From NCBI GenBank assembly GCA_034190875.2, contig CM067350.1, positions 19,523,354 to 19,587,353 of the forward strand: a DNA stretch of 64,000 bases. The letters run 5' to 3'. This document shows positions 21,101-32,200 of the stretch, piece by piece (position 1 is the stretch's first letter; every line of letters starts with the position of its first letter). Made by a program: the position numbers and the translations under genes. Under the pieces are notes generated by a model that saw only the letters and a program-made list of their open reading frames with translations, searched no databases and was not told the origin of the DNA. The DNA comes from Urechis unicinctus. Its lineage: Eukaryota; Annelida; Polychaeta; Xenopneusta; Urechidae.

Positions 21101-23861
21101 CATCACATAGAATTGCGCAATATGTGACATCACATAGAACTATTCCATCTGCTACATCATATTGAATTGTACCACCTGCCACATCACATTCCAACTGCAC
21201 AATATGTAACATCACATAGAACTCTTCCACCTGCTACATCACATAGAACTGTAGCACTGTTCCACCTGCTACATTACATAAGAAGTGTACCACCCCTGCT
21301 CTATCACATAGAACTACACGATATGCTGCATCATAATGAATTGTACTACCTGCTACATTATATGTATCTGGACCACCTGCTACTTCAAATAGAACTGCAC
21401 CTCATGTTGCATCATATAGAACTGCACCACCTACTACATCAAATAGAACTGTTCAACTTGCTATATGACATAGAACTGTACCAACTGCTACATTACTTAG
21501 AAGTGTACTACCTGCTCAAATATGCAGAACTGTACCACCTGCTACATCACATAGAACTTGCATGTCATGTAACATCACATTGAACTGCACCACCCGCTAC
21601 ATAATATAAAACTTATTCATCACGTGAAATTGTTCCACCTGCTACATCATATAGAACTGTATCACGTGATGCATCATAGAACTCCGTCATATGGTACATC
21701 ATATTGAATCCTATCACCTCGTTTAACATATATAACTGTTTCTCCGCGTTCAATTAGTTGAGTTCTATCTCCGGCAATATCAAATAGAGCAGCAGTGAAT
21801 GCAATGTGAATTACCCGCATTACGCGTTATGATCGATGATGTTACCAATTTGACACGGTCTTCATAATGACCTGGCGCATCACGCCAAACTTTGGAAACA
21901 GCGCGTGTTGAGGCCGTCAGGTCAAAGTTTTATCCAGGCACCTCGTCCTTTTCCCGCCGTCTCGCCACGCGTCTCATTCGTCTCGTTTCTTCTGTCTGGC
22001 GCGCTCGTTCTTACCGAATTTAATGGTTTATTGAAGGAGTTGTCTGAAGTACAACACCATTCCCAAATATCAACTGGATAGTATCTTCACTTTACTATAG
22101 GAGAAACAGAGGTAAATATTAGGTTTTGATTTGATTAAGTATCCTGGGATAATACACTTCATACCCTAAATCCGGGCTAATTTTGCATTTTGAAACACGC
22201 TTTCCTCCCAACGCGCTAAACACGATTGACAGACGACGCCGTCTGATATTATCATTGTCTGTTATTCAGTGTTCGTTCATCGCATGATGTTTGATTCCTG
22301 TACCCCATTAAGCTTCCAGATATTGCAATCACTATTCCATGTGAAACCAGTAAGTTACAATGTATATTAATGTCAGTGTATCTGTGTGTAGGATGTTCTA
22401 GGAGACCAGTTGATGCTGACTGAGAGCGACTCCACGCCTGACGACGCAGTTATCATCGGTGATTTCTTCCACCATATACCACGCCCCCTCTCCGTGGTGT
22501 ACCTCGCCGGTGACCTGGGTCGCAGTGCCCGCCACCTCCTCACCCCGCCACGTGGCACTGAGGTGCTGATCTTGTCGCGCCCTAACCTCTCCGCCCTATC
22601 GGCCGCCGTGACAGACGTCCGTCAGGACTCCACGCTCTGTACGCTGGTTCTGGCTGGCACACGTGTGGTGGCAGACGACATGACGCGCCTGGTGCCCGCC
22701 TCAGTCCAGGCGCTGCGTGTCGAGTCGGCTGACCTGAACGCGTCCTCCCTGGCCACCTTATGTGACCGGCTGCCTACACACGTCACATCGCTGGACGTCA
22801 GCCGCAATGAAGTAGGCTGGTCACAGAAGGATGTGTCTGGGATCAGCCGCGTCCACCACACGGGGGTTACCTGTATCAGGATGTATAACTGTGATCTGGA
22901 TGAACGCGATGTGAATCACCTTCTGCCTCCCCACCACAAGCTCAGACATGTGGACCTGCACGGTAACAAGGCGCTGGGCAGAGAAGGAGCTCGGCTCGTC
23001 AGCCGGGCTCTAGAGAGCGACTGCCGTCTACAATCGTTATTGCTTGCTGACTGTGGACTGGATGTTATGAGTGTGATGAGTGTGATGAGTGCCCTGGCTG
23101 CCAACTGGTCCCTCACGGTGTTGGTAATGAACGGGAATGAAGTAGGCGACACCGAAGTCGAGTTATATCGAGTCAACAACACATTAAGGTACCTATCTCT
23201 GGCAATGTGCGGACTGACTGCCCCAGTGGCAGCGCATCTTGCCAGTCTGTTTCAATGTTTCTATATCAATCTGTCTGGCAATCCTCTCCATGACGAGTTC
23301 ACCAAGCTGTGCTGTGTGTTGAAGTGTCTCAGTAACCTGACAGTGTTACAGCTGAGTGAATGCGACATCGACGACAGTGATGTGGAGCTGATCTGCAGTC
23401 ACATGCGGTCATCCTCACACATCACTGAGATCGATGTCAGTGAGAACAAACGTCTGTCATGTAAGTCTGTAGTGAAATTGTGTGGCTGTAAGAAGCTGCG
23501 TGTTGTGTGTGTTGAGCGGTGTGGATTGACGGGTGATGAGTGGAGGCGGGTGAGTGGAGCAGTGAGTGGGAACGCGCGGGTGAACGTGGTGTATATGGGT
23601 GATGTGGGTGTTGATATGAGTGGGTGTGTGAAGGCACTTGAGCGTGTCTTCAGTAGAGTATATGTGCGGGTGTCTGCGGCTGACAGGGAGAGCATGGCGA
23701 GGTGTGTGTGTGAGAGAGAGGGGCAGCTGGGGCGGCGGGGTTGGGTCGTGGTGCACGACAGCCCCAATGTGGGATACCGCTCCATGTACCGTGAGCATGT
23801 GTACAGCGCCCAGCCCCGCCCTGTGCGGCTCATGCAGCAGTGGTATTACACGTGGTCGTAA
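17398..23861 (+). CDS. NOD-like receptor: CARD-CARD-NACHT-LRR, five or more exons, frame interrupted
   Basis: A large intracellular pattern-recognition-type gene. Exons inferred from open frames and consensus splice sites are 17,398-19,345, 19,489-19,635, 19,798-19,932, 20,093-20,215 and 22,392-23,861, giving about 1,270 residues. The start ATG is at 17,398 in good context (acaacATGG). Domains in order are two CARD-like death folds, a NACHT ATPase with Walker A and B, helical linker exons, and an LRR exon to the stop. In known family members NACHT drives ATP-dependent oligomerisation, LRRs sense or restrain, and CARDs recruit signalling partners; applying this here is inference. Intron phases agree at every junction except entry to 19,798, where a missing G explains the mismatch. 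The frame also slips at 18,104-18,107 and near 18,230-18,246, so either this is a pseudogene or the assembly has indel errors. No poly(A) signal is seen before the gap at 23,901, and an upstream 5' exon is possible. Confidence 0.8.
18106..18240 (+). CDS. NLR linker between CARDs and NACHT, in a shifted frame
   Basis: Between the CARD frame and the NACHT frame, only the second plus frame is coding-like: EKYAEPNLLDERMNLP, SREYIDLTLNSEEDG and ISGLQELLHAA. Regions of this kind just before NACHT domains usually end in an IPIEDIL-type segment, found here at 18,245 in the third frame. So the path slips by one base at 18,104-18,107 and again somewhere in 18,230-18,246. No GT-AG intron fits in the space. 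Confidence 0.6.
18210..19345 (+). CDS. NACHT ATPase domain of the NLR gene
   Basis: One uninterrupted frame. HIPIEDIL leads into Walker A GHPGTGKSS (18,312-18,338). A Walker B of LIIILDGADE (18,537-18,566) has the extra acidic residue typical of NACHT. ILTTSRPW lies in the sensor-1 position (about 18,693). Downstream are the helical and winged-helix parts, ending with PHQSLQEICAAVAL (about 19,249-19,290), which matches the NACHT-winged-helix signature of NLR proteins. The domain binds and hydrolyses ATP to control self-association. The exon ends at a strong donor (GGCAG|GTATGT at 19,345/19,346), in phase 2. The whole NACHT domain lies in one exon, continuous with the CARD exon apart from the frame slips. 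Confidence 0.9.
19489..19635 (+). CDS. NLR internal exon 2 (post-NACHT helical segment)
   Basis: The acceptor ctacccag at 19,488 and the donor CCCAG|GTAGCG at 19,635/19,636 bound a 147-base exon. Joined in phase 2, it reads R-M-D-L-L-L-L-Y-T-V-G-L-L-G and continues open to the donor. The LLLLYTVGLLG stretch resembles the segment that follows the winged helix in NLRs, supporting the join. Confidence 0.7.
19798..19932 (+). CDS. NLR internal exon 3, frame slip in G6 run
   Basis: The acceptor tctttcag at 19,797 and the donor CCGG|GTATGT at 19,932/19,933 bound this exon. The coding-like frame gives MENHLTDIIRSILLGGRD and ends in phase 0, fitting the next exon. Entry from exon 2 (phase 2) puts the first 12-18 bases in another frame; one extra G in the run 19,810-19,815 would restore continuity. 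The assembled G6 is therefore probably G7 in a functional allele. Confidence 0.55.
20093..20215 (+). CDS. NLR internal exon 4
   Basis: A 123-base exon of exactly 41 codons between an acceptor ending in gaacag (20,092) and the donor CAGG|GTGAGC (20,215/20,216). It reads KAERVVRAIVGSHRRLL and then GGEMFCLRSLRECQQW, a helical stretch like the pre-LRR region of NLRs. A second AG at 20,082 is also available but gives an immediate stop in the required phase, so 20,092 is preferred. Confidence 0.6.
20290..21740. repeat. 27-bp minisatellite inside the NLR intron
   Basis: About 1.45 kb of diverged units, best seen as catagaactgtaccacc followed by tgctacatca (27 bases). It fills two thirds of the 2.2-kb intron between the pre-LRR exon and the LRR exon. 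Unit sequence and length differ from the 18-, 31- and 35-bp arrays elsewhere in the window. Length polymorphism would not affect the coding sequence. Confidence 0.85.
21741..22391 (+). other. Remainder of last NLR intron
   Basis: A more GC-rich piece (21,880-22,020) with pyrimidine-rich stretches separates the minisatellite from the LRR exon. The intron ends in a tgtgtgtag acceptor at 22,391. An internal promoter is possible but nothing specific is seen. Confidence 0.4.
22392..23861 (+). CDS. NLR leucine-rich-repeat exon, terminal
   Basis: A 489-codon exon enters in phase 0 from the tgtgtgtag acceptor and ends at TAA 23,859-23,861. After about 80 residues, ribonuclease-inhibitor-like repeats follow, with segments such as VTSLDVSRNEVGW, LRHVDLHGNKALG, LQSLLLADCGLDV, LRYLSLAMCGLTA and LTVLQLSECDIDD. 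The last ~110 residues are less regular. LRRs of NLRs usually sense ligands and restrain the NACHT. Having all repeats in one exon differs from vertebrate NLRs, where typically one repeat equals one exon. The frame is fully open. A small three-fold repeat (MSVMSVMS, near 23,068-23,091) comes from a 9-base slippage repeat. Antisense open frames over this exon are composition artefacts. Confidence 0.85.
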   Translation, partial: DVLGDQLMLTESDSTPDDAVIIGDFFHHIPRPLSVVYLAGDLGRSARHLLTPPRGTEVLILSRPNLSALSAAVTDVRQDSTLCTLVLAGTRVVADDMTRLVPASVQALRVESADLNASSLATLCDRLPTHVTSLDVSRNEVGWSQKDVSGISRVHHTGVTCIRMYNCDLDERDVNHLLPPHHKLRHVDLHGNKALGREGARLVSRALESDCRLQSLLLADCGLDVMSVMSVMSALAANWSLTVLVMNGNEVGDTEVELYRVNNTLRYLSLAMCGLTAPVAAHLASLFQCFYINLSGNPLHDEFTKLCCVLKCLSNLTVLQLSECDIDDSDVELICSHMRSSSHITEIDVSENKRLSCKSVVKLCGCKKLRVVCVERCGLTGDEWRRVSGAVSGNARVNVVYMGDVGVDMSGCVKALERVFSRVYVRVSAADRESMARCVCEREGQLGRRGWVVVHDSPNVGYRSMYREHVYSAQPRPVRLMQQWYYTWS

Positions 23862-23900
23862 GTCAGCAGACGGTATGAGAGGGCATGGAAGTTAGGTGGT

Positions 23901-24000
23901 NNNNNNNNNNNNNNNNNNNNNNNNNNNNNNNNNNNNNNNNNNNNNNNNNNNNNNNNNNNNNNNNNNNNNNNNNNNNNNNNNNNNNNNNNNNNNNNNNNNN
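23901..24000. other. Assembly gap, exactly 100 N
   Basis: A run of 100 N is a common placeholder for a gap of unknown size. GC content, repeat content and gene content all change across it. The NLR gene and the tandem array to the right may therefore not be true neighbours. Confidence 0.95.
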
Positions 24001-24974
24001 ATTCACCTAATACTTTCGTTAAATAGAATAGATGAACACTGCATCTGCTATAGTACCATTTAATTCAAGGCTTACTTACCCAATTCGCTGTCGAGTTGTG
24101 ATTCAGAAGGTTTAGGTCGCTTAAGATATACGACTAGTGCTTGACAATCAATGTGCTAACCCTGCAGAAGGACAACTAATACGAACCATTTTATTTTCTT
24201 ATAATGTATATTGGTACTGTCTTTGCTCCCATACGTCATCTTACGTGACATGTTGAGTAATCGTATTACTTCTCGCACACAATATCAAAAGTTAATTGAG
24301 GTAATACCTGTGTAACACATCCGTTTCCCCGCCGCGTTGCTAATACTTTTCACGGAAAGTGTGATGGACAATCATCTATCCACATTAATATCATAATTTA
24401 TCATATGCATCACAATAACTAATTGAATGGTATTTTTGTGGCTGGACAATAGCTGCTTCGTAAGACTTCGCGCCCCAAAACTATCATTTTAACTGACAAT
24501 AGTACTCTCCTCATTGAGCGTCTAATAGTTTTGCCCTGTTGTAGGAGACCATGTGTCAGCGGTGTTATCTGCTGCTTTGCCAGACAGCCAACGGCAGTAC
24601 CAACTGTAAATGTAAACGTATAGTGGCAGTTACTAATTGAACAAATCTATACCAAGCTTATGTCATCTGATTTTAATGCCTAGTCTTCGCATGCTATGCT
24701 CCTCACCCTTTGACGGATGTTAATAAGGGTAGAAAGTGCTTAAACGTTAACTAACGGGCAAAACAATGTAACTATATCCGTATAACCGAGCTGCGCCATA
24801 ATCCATCAGTTCTGCAGTTCATCACGATCGAGAATGTGACTTTTGCCAGAAGAGCATGTAATCTAATAAATGCATACACAGAAGAGACGGTTGCTCATGT
24901 TGCAATAATCTTGTCTTTGCAATATGTATGTGAGTATCAATTTGATCTCAACTAATCTATTAGTATTATAGTGA

Positions 24975-25465
24975 GCTTGTATGAAAACCTATGCAAGGGA
25001 GCATAAGAAAAGGCTGGTTTAGATTTTGTCATGGAGATCCTTGGGGGTGGTGTAGGATGGAGTAACTGAGTGGAATATGATGGAAGGTGGTTAGCACTGT
25101 AGAGATTATGGTACTGTCATGGACCAGCATAAAACAACAAATGCAATGAACAATATATGAAAATGCATAATATTTTTGCATGGTAATACAAAGGGTTGCG
25201 TACAAGACATACTGAGTACTAAATCTGAATAACTGTTATGTCTAATCGCACTTGTCTTGGTAACAATACATTAACAATTCATAATATTTACTAAAACAAC
25301 AGTGGTGATACGTCTTGATGAACGTTCATGAAGTCATTTGAGTAACAACGACAACTCCTTCCCCTAGCAGATGGCAGACCTCAGATGATCTGTCCTTGTA
25401 CACGTGCATACACGAACATAACTATCTCGGGTTGAACTATGCATCATCACGGGCACTTACTCGCA
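24975..25465. other. Unit-A-only insertion, ~490 bp
   Basis: In B the flank reads ctattagtattg followed directly by gtgttacccacgaaaggc. In A about 490 bases intervene between the same words. No terminal repeats or poly(A) are recognised, so the mechanism is open (an insertion in A or a deletion in the ancestor of B and C). Confidence 0.6.
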
Positions 25466-28400
25466 TGGTGTAACCCACGAAAGGCATCGAGTTATGCGTT
25501 AGACATTGTGGCAACGAGCAGCGCATTACAAACGAGCATCAGAATATTCGTTCACATTGGGCAATGGAGAACCATTTTATGACAACACAGAATGTATGCA
25601 GTTTGAGTTGTACGCCAAATCAATGCCCATCCTGGATATGCTGTTTCAATCGATAATGGAGGTGCACTCTAGAGTGCCTTATTTATTTCCTTTGTCATCG
25701 TTGTCTCGATTCATAGTGATGCCATATCGGGTTTCGTCAATAGTGACTTCCTTATCATGGTCATCCATTCTAAACAAATTGTTTGCATCATTATTCCGCC
25801 AGTAGACACAGCATATGCAAATGAGGAAACCATACGGCAGTTACTGTTATGATTTTAGTGCATGATTCCAGTTGTGCTTCTCCAAGTGCGATAAGATATT
25901 GCAGTTATTCTGTTACAATCTCAAGATTGAATTCTGCATAGCATTTTGTTAAATACTTGATAACCTTTGAAATGTGACGACATTAAAATAGGAGCCTTCC
26001 ATTGTCTCGTGATATATTCCATCAACCAAACGTTATTTCTGCTAATGACTGTCACGCATATTAAATAATTAAATTAATGGACACCAGATGTCTCTTGGGT
26101 TTGCGTCGCTCAAGCAGATTCAGATTGCAGATGGAACAGCATGCATTTCGAAGGAGGCGCACGACATGAAAATGCCTGATATAATCGAGAATTAGTATGA
26201 CAATGCCGTCAGTGTGTTGTAATCAGTCATGTAACCAGCATAATCGTTGGGGTCAATGTGATGCAGAGCAGAAGCTTTGACTCCCCATTATTTACATGGT
26301 GTTATAGGCTTGCCTACATAAAATGCCCGACATGACCCACGGTAAACCGAATCGTACCCATGATAAATATTGCTGTGCTCTGGTAAGATTTTTGTTCATT
26401 GGTGCGTGGGTGCTCCGTGAATTTATACCTGAATACCACTGATGGTAGTAACGAGCACTTGATTTCTATTTATATCAATTTGATGATAGTTCAGCTTCCG
26501 CCTGGTTGTATTCATTTCCATGCTCGGGCCAAATGAATGAACGTCATTAGCGTGTTTACCAACAATTTTCGTCACAGGTCACTTTGTTTTTATTTTGATG
26601 TTGGTTTGATATGTAACTATTTGACGGGTAACTGGTTATCTGGATGACCACGACAGATAATGGCCTTGTCTCTGAAAATGGCTGTTAACGACCCATTAGG
26701 TTGGATAAGTTAGTGCTAGGTGTTCGTTCACAGCATTGGGATTGCCGCTAGTTTATGCTTAGTGGGTGCAGCATATCAAATCAAAGCATTCGACAGATAG
26801 AGTGTGCTTTTTTCAACCAAATGTTAGCTGTGGTTGTCATTTCTTTTGAATACGTTACCTATGACGTGGTGTTATATCTCAGCGTGTTCTCTCAAATCAA
26901 CAAAATAGTAATAAACTAAAAGCCACACTGGTGTTGTGATGGGCCACAATCAGCAATGACCTGAGACATGGGATAGACCCGAAGCGTATGGCGGCGAGCT
27001 TTACCTTACATCGCTTCCCAACAACGCTAGCTGGATGTTACATTTTAACATGGAATATTGCCTGGCTGTATCAATCACCATGCTTGTGCAAAATGACACG
27101 AACCACTCTCAAACGTTTCATATTAACTTTTGGAGCAGGCCATCTTTGATAGCACATTTGCCGGACCTATTTGACCCAAAGGTATGTGCTAGTCATCCGT
27201 GCCCATTTCTGAGAGGTCTATTGATCTATATCAATCTCAAAGGGAAGCATCTGGCAGCTGTAGTTGATTATCTGTAAATACTGGTTGTCATTCCTTTAAT
27301 GGCGTTGCTTGTGATCACTGATATAAACTATTAGCAAAGACGCCCGGAATCCAAGTGTAATCATTAAAACACATTATGTTTTTACATCGTGGATCTCTTA
27401 GTAAGGCCCTTTTGGAAGCAATCGTTCAGTTCACTGCAGCTATATAAATATTGATTAAGAATCAGTAAAAATCTTTGGGAGATATTCAGTGGCCATTTTA
27501 ATGATGTAATATTGTAACTATGACCTTAGCCTGGTCGCACCTTATGACTGCACGTGGGTATATGATTTCTCGGGCCGAAAAGATCAGCCAAACTTGAAGG
27601 TGATGGAATTTCTTTGTCATTGCATAGTCTCCGAATTTATATTTCAATATAGTCATATTTTTTTGTATCAACATAGTAGAGTTCTATTAGTGTTGTCATA
27701 GGTAACGACCGCCATCAGTAATGACCCGAGTCAAGGCTATTGCAGTATGGTAGCAATATAGAGCTGTGCCTGACGCAACCATATTTCGCATGGGATCATC
27801 GACTACTATCACAGCGAGTGGGTAAATTCGTTATAACAGCCTTCGAGTGTATGGGCCAGCATTTTGAGGGTCTATCATAAACAAGATAACTAAGCAATAA
27901 TGAGGTACTCAAAGATTATGCTTTGTTTATATTTATGGCACTGTTGTGGATACTCGGATACGTCTGTTGCTGCGAGGTCATTAAAGTTCCCAGTTGAGAT
28001 ATTTAGATAGCACAGATTAATAGGTGCAGACGGAATGCAAAGAAATAAAATCGAGTGTCCTTTATAAGACTATGATCCTCAAACTGAGAACATCTGTTGA
28101 GAATTAGCACGGCAGCATAAATCATATACAGGATAACTACAAAATAGGCATGTATCGCTTAAGTAGCAATAAATATTTCTAAAGATGTTGTATTATTAGG
28201 CTCGAGTGATTGGTTCCACTGTTATTTTCTCTCATCCCTAAACTCTATCGAGTTAATGGTGCGTGGAAATTCAGGTGAATGCAGTGTTTGAATTGTTACT
28301 GTAAACAACTAACATCCTATTTTCATGGCATACTGTAATACCTCCTAGCTATGTAACAGTCAATCACTTTTAGGAACAACAATACAAGTTGATATAACGA

Positions 28401-28726
28401 TATGAGACACCGAACTGCGCTTGATCCCGATGCATCTACGGCTCTCTTCCTTTCTCTCACCCTATATCTGTCCCTGCCATACACAGCTTTACATCTCCCT
28501 CTCTCCATCTTCATTTCGTGAAACAACCGGTGCATATTTCGTCAATGTCTTGACTGTACCCTTTGCATTGTTTTTTATTCATTGCCGTCTCAACAAACGA
28601 ATGATTGTGTCGACAAAGATACCGCTTTCATTTATGCCCCCTTTTTTATCAAATGCATCGAATAGTAACTTATTGTTGCTGCCAGAATAACAAACAATGG
28701 CCCAAACGTTTCCTGAAAATCTCCTA

Positions 28727-28909
28727 TACATACATACATACATACATACATACATACATACATACATACATACATACTACATACATACATACATACATAC
28801 ATACATACATACATACATACATACATACATACATACATACATACATACATACATACATACATACATACATACATACATACATACATACATACATACATAC
28901 ATACATACA

Positions 28910-28939
<30 letters not shown>
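28727..28939. repeat. (TACA)n microsatellite
   Basis: About 53 tetranucleotide units with a single interruption (tactacat near 28,777). The His-Thr-Tyr-Ile and Met-Tyr-Val-Cys open frames across it are repeat artefacts. Confidence 0.95.
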
Positions 28940-28941
<2 letters not shown>

Positions 28942-28949
28942 ATTGTACC

Positions 28950-29280
<331 letters not shown>

Positions 29281-32200
29281 ACTGTTGGTAGGAGATAATG
29301 AATAGACAGCGGTATTCAACGTAACTGTTTTTGGCTATTATTTTAGTGTGCCATACAGATGTTAGCTGAATATGAACCAAGATATACACCTTTAGCATCA
29401 CCGTACAACCGCAGTCTGATTTGCAAGGGATTACAGCTGCTATTTCTAGAGAAAACGTTTCATCTGAATGTATTCAAATTTAACATAAGCAACGAATAGG
29501 GTGAGTCTGAATTTGAGCATTGATCACTTTACCTCAAATTCACTACCTTTGTTTATTGGACGTTGAAACACTGTTATCGCACACGGGTATTAAACTAGGC
29601 TGGTCATATTTAAAAATGAGATTGTATTCGATGTTTTTGTCATTCTCGGAATATTTCCGTAAGTTGATTATAATCCTGAAGAATACAGAGAAGGAATGAT
29701 TGATGAACTCCTTCTTACAGTTGTGACTGGGTAACGTCTTAAAGCATCCAATGCTCGTAAACCGGTACTTTCATGCGGTTGATTATACACCATGAAAAGC
29801 GATTTTACCAGCTGCTACCTACGATAATCTGAGCTCACTACAGACATCATCCAGGTATAACTTCGGAGTGCGCAATATGTTTTTTGAGCTGCCTTGACAT
29901 AATAGACGACAACAATGGCTGCCTATTCAGCCTGTTCTTGCATTTTAATCAATGGTAGTATTTAAGAATGAGACGCGGGTGGACATATATTATATGTAGC
30001 AATTGAAGCCATCGAGCACTCATGCTGCTTATATCCCTTTAATGTCGTCCGCTGTTTTTGCCGTGACATTTGATAGCGTAATATCGCTCATCTAACAAAT
30101 GTTCAGGTTTAAGATGCTACGTATTGTAACACATGTCATCCGCTTCTAACAGGAGGTTTTTCAAAACATCCCCGATGTTGCAAGATGGTCGTGATGAGTC
30201 ATGCTATAAGCGACTAAAGCATGAATACATTCAACGCATACAATTTTAAAAGTCATATTCTGGTTGAACAGAACAGCGTTGAGCCCCATATCACTTCAGA
30301 ATACACCGAAAGGTGACTTTGCTCCTGGAAAGTTTTGAAACACACTTAGACAACTGTACATTTAGCAGATTTGCCATTTTAATATAAATGATAACCATTT
30401 TGAGTTCTAAGTTCATTAGTTGTTTACTGTATTGTGGCTTATCTTTTTGTAGAACTGAAAACGCATTGGTCTAAACGACTCAATTACTGTAGTTCCTTAT
30501 GCAACGAGGCATCGTCGAATTGCCTAAAACGTATCAACAAACAAATACGAAAAAAGTAGCATGTTGCTGCAACTCAAATATCTTTCGATCACAAAATACA
30601 GGTCATAACTTTATAATGAACCATAGGATGGACTAAGATATATCTAATACTCATTTGTCGATTATTATCACCGAAGACACCATGAACTGCATCTTGATTT
30701 TGCACAATATTACCAGGCATAGCATATGCTAGATTGCATGCACCATTATTCAAACTATCTAAGTTTTCCCTTATAATAGCACCACATGTCTGGCTGTAAA
30801 CCACGGAGGCTGCCCTTGCTATTTTGATTTCAATATGCTCTGTCTCGCTCGACCAGTTAACAAAAGCATTCATGCAATGGAATCAATGATGGTGACCCTG
30901 TTGAGTACATAGTTCAATTCACTGAAGTATTCTATGACCCGAAATAGATGTTTTTCCTTATTCATCACTGGCTTGTGCTCTATTTTGGCCCCTGTCTGAA
31001 TGTGCGAATTCAAGCGGCAGGGCAACATTATAACTTGAGATGGAAAACCATGTCTGCCATCGTTGTTAGTAAACGTCAAAAACCATTATCTTACGATTTG
31101 TCTCAACACTTACAATATACCAAAGGTACGATCTGTCTTTTATTAAAGAAGCACCCTCAATTCTGTTTAAGCTCAGATCAAGGATCCTTAGGATTATAAA
31201 GAAAATTTCGACTTTCAATCTGGTCATCAACACAGAAAATATAAAATTAAGCAGCAATTTTGTTGGTGGCATAATGTAATACCATCAAGAAGAAAAACAG
31301 TCATAAAGTGTGAAATTGCATTTGTACTGGGACTTTGGAGAGACGGCGAACGCATAATGTAGGTCGCTGACCATTACATTACCGATGCTCATCTGTTTTC
31401 ATTTATAGCGAGTTTGACAGCTGTTGGATTTTTAGAACATAGCTCTTTCGAATGCTAAATATTGTAAAATCTCGTCCGTAATATTCAAATATGATTAACA
31501 ATGAATAGTTCTACCGAGCCGAGGTTCATCACAAGACACATGCGTCAATGTTGATGGTTGGGCTAATCGCGGATCATGGTTGGTTTATGATCAATATGGT
31601 TGTTTTACAGCGGTAAATGATGAGCGACTAACCCGGAATATTGGCTTCATGTTTGACATAGAATGTAGCATCATGTTGTAACATGGCCATTTAATCAATA
31701 CATGTTGAATTTAGAAGAATGACACGAAAGATGCAACCAATTATATCTATTGTTTATCAATTAATTATCACGTTATCTACTGTGATACGGGAAGTGGTGA
31801 TTCACCCTATTCCTTGATAATGATTCGATCTCAGTAGGCTAACTAATTCAATTTGTCTTTCTTGGTGGCAAGTGAGAAAATAGTCAAACCCTGCAGCATT
31901 CATCTTCTTCACTCACAAGTTACATTGTTACTTCAATAATCATACTTATTATTATGTGATATAGCCATTGTGAAATTGTGAAATTATTGTAGATTAATAT
32001 GTGTACCGCACCAAAACTCTGTCAGTCAAGCCCAACGGGCAGAGTAAAGCTGGAGAAGAGGTAGAGTGCAAATCAATTAAATGTGGCAACTGCTGCACCT
32101 TTGTCGTCCACAATCTGAGGCATCCTATTCATTTTATTTTGTTTGGGCAGTAAATAGGCATAGATGATATTCTTACCATCCAGCCCCCGATTTGTTGGTC

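Noticed and set aside
20290..21740. Possible CRISPR-like repeat array
   Set aside because: Units are contiguous 27-bp minisatellite copies with no unique spacers, in a eukaryotic intron.
23399..23833. 144-codon minus-strand frame opposite the LRR exon
   Set aside because: A shadow of the strongly coding plus strand; composition-driven Thr/His/Ser-rich translation.
27035..27277. 80-codon frame open in both unit A and unit B (48,864-49,106)
   Set aside because: I counted 27 base changes; 18 codons change the residue and 6 are silent, close to the neutral ratio. No signature, no sign of selection on a protein.
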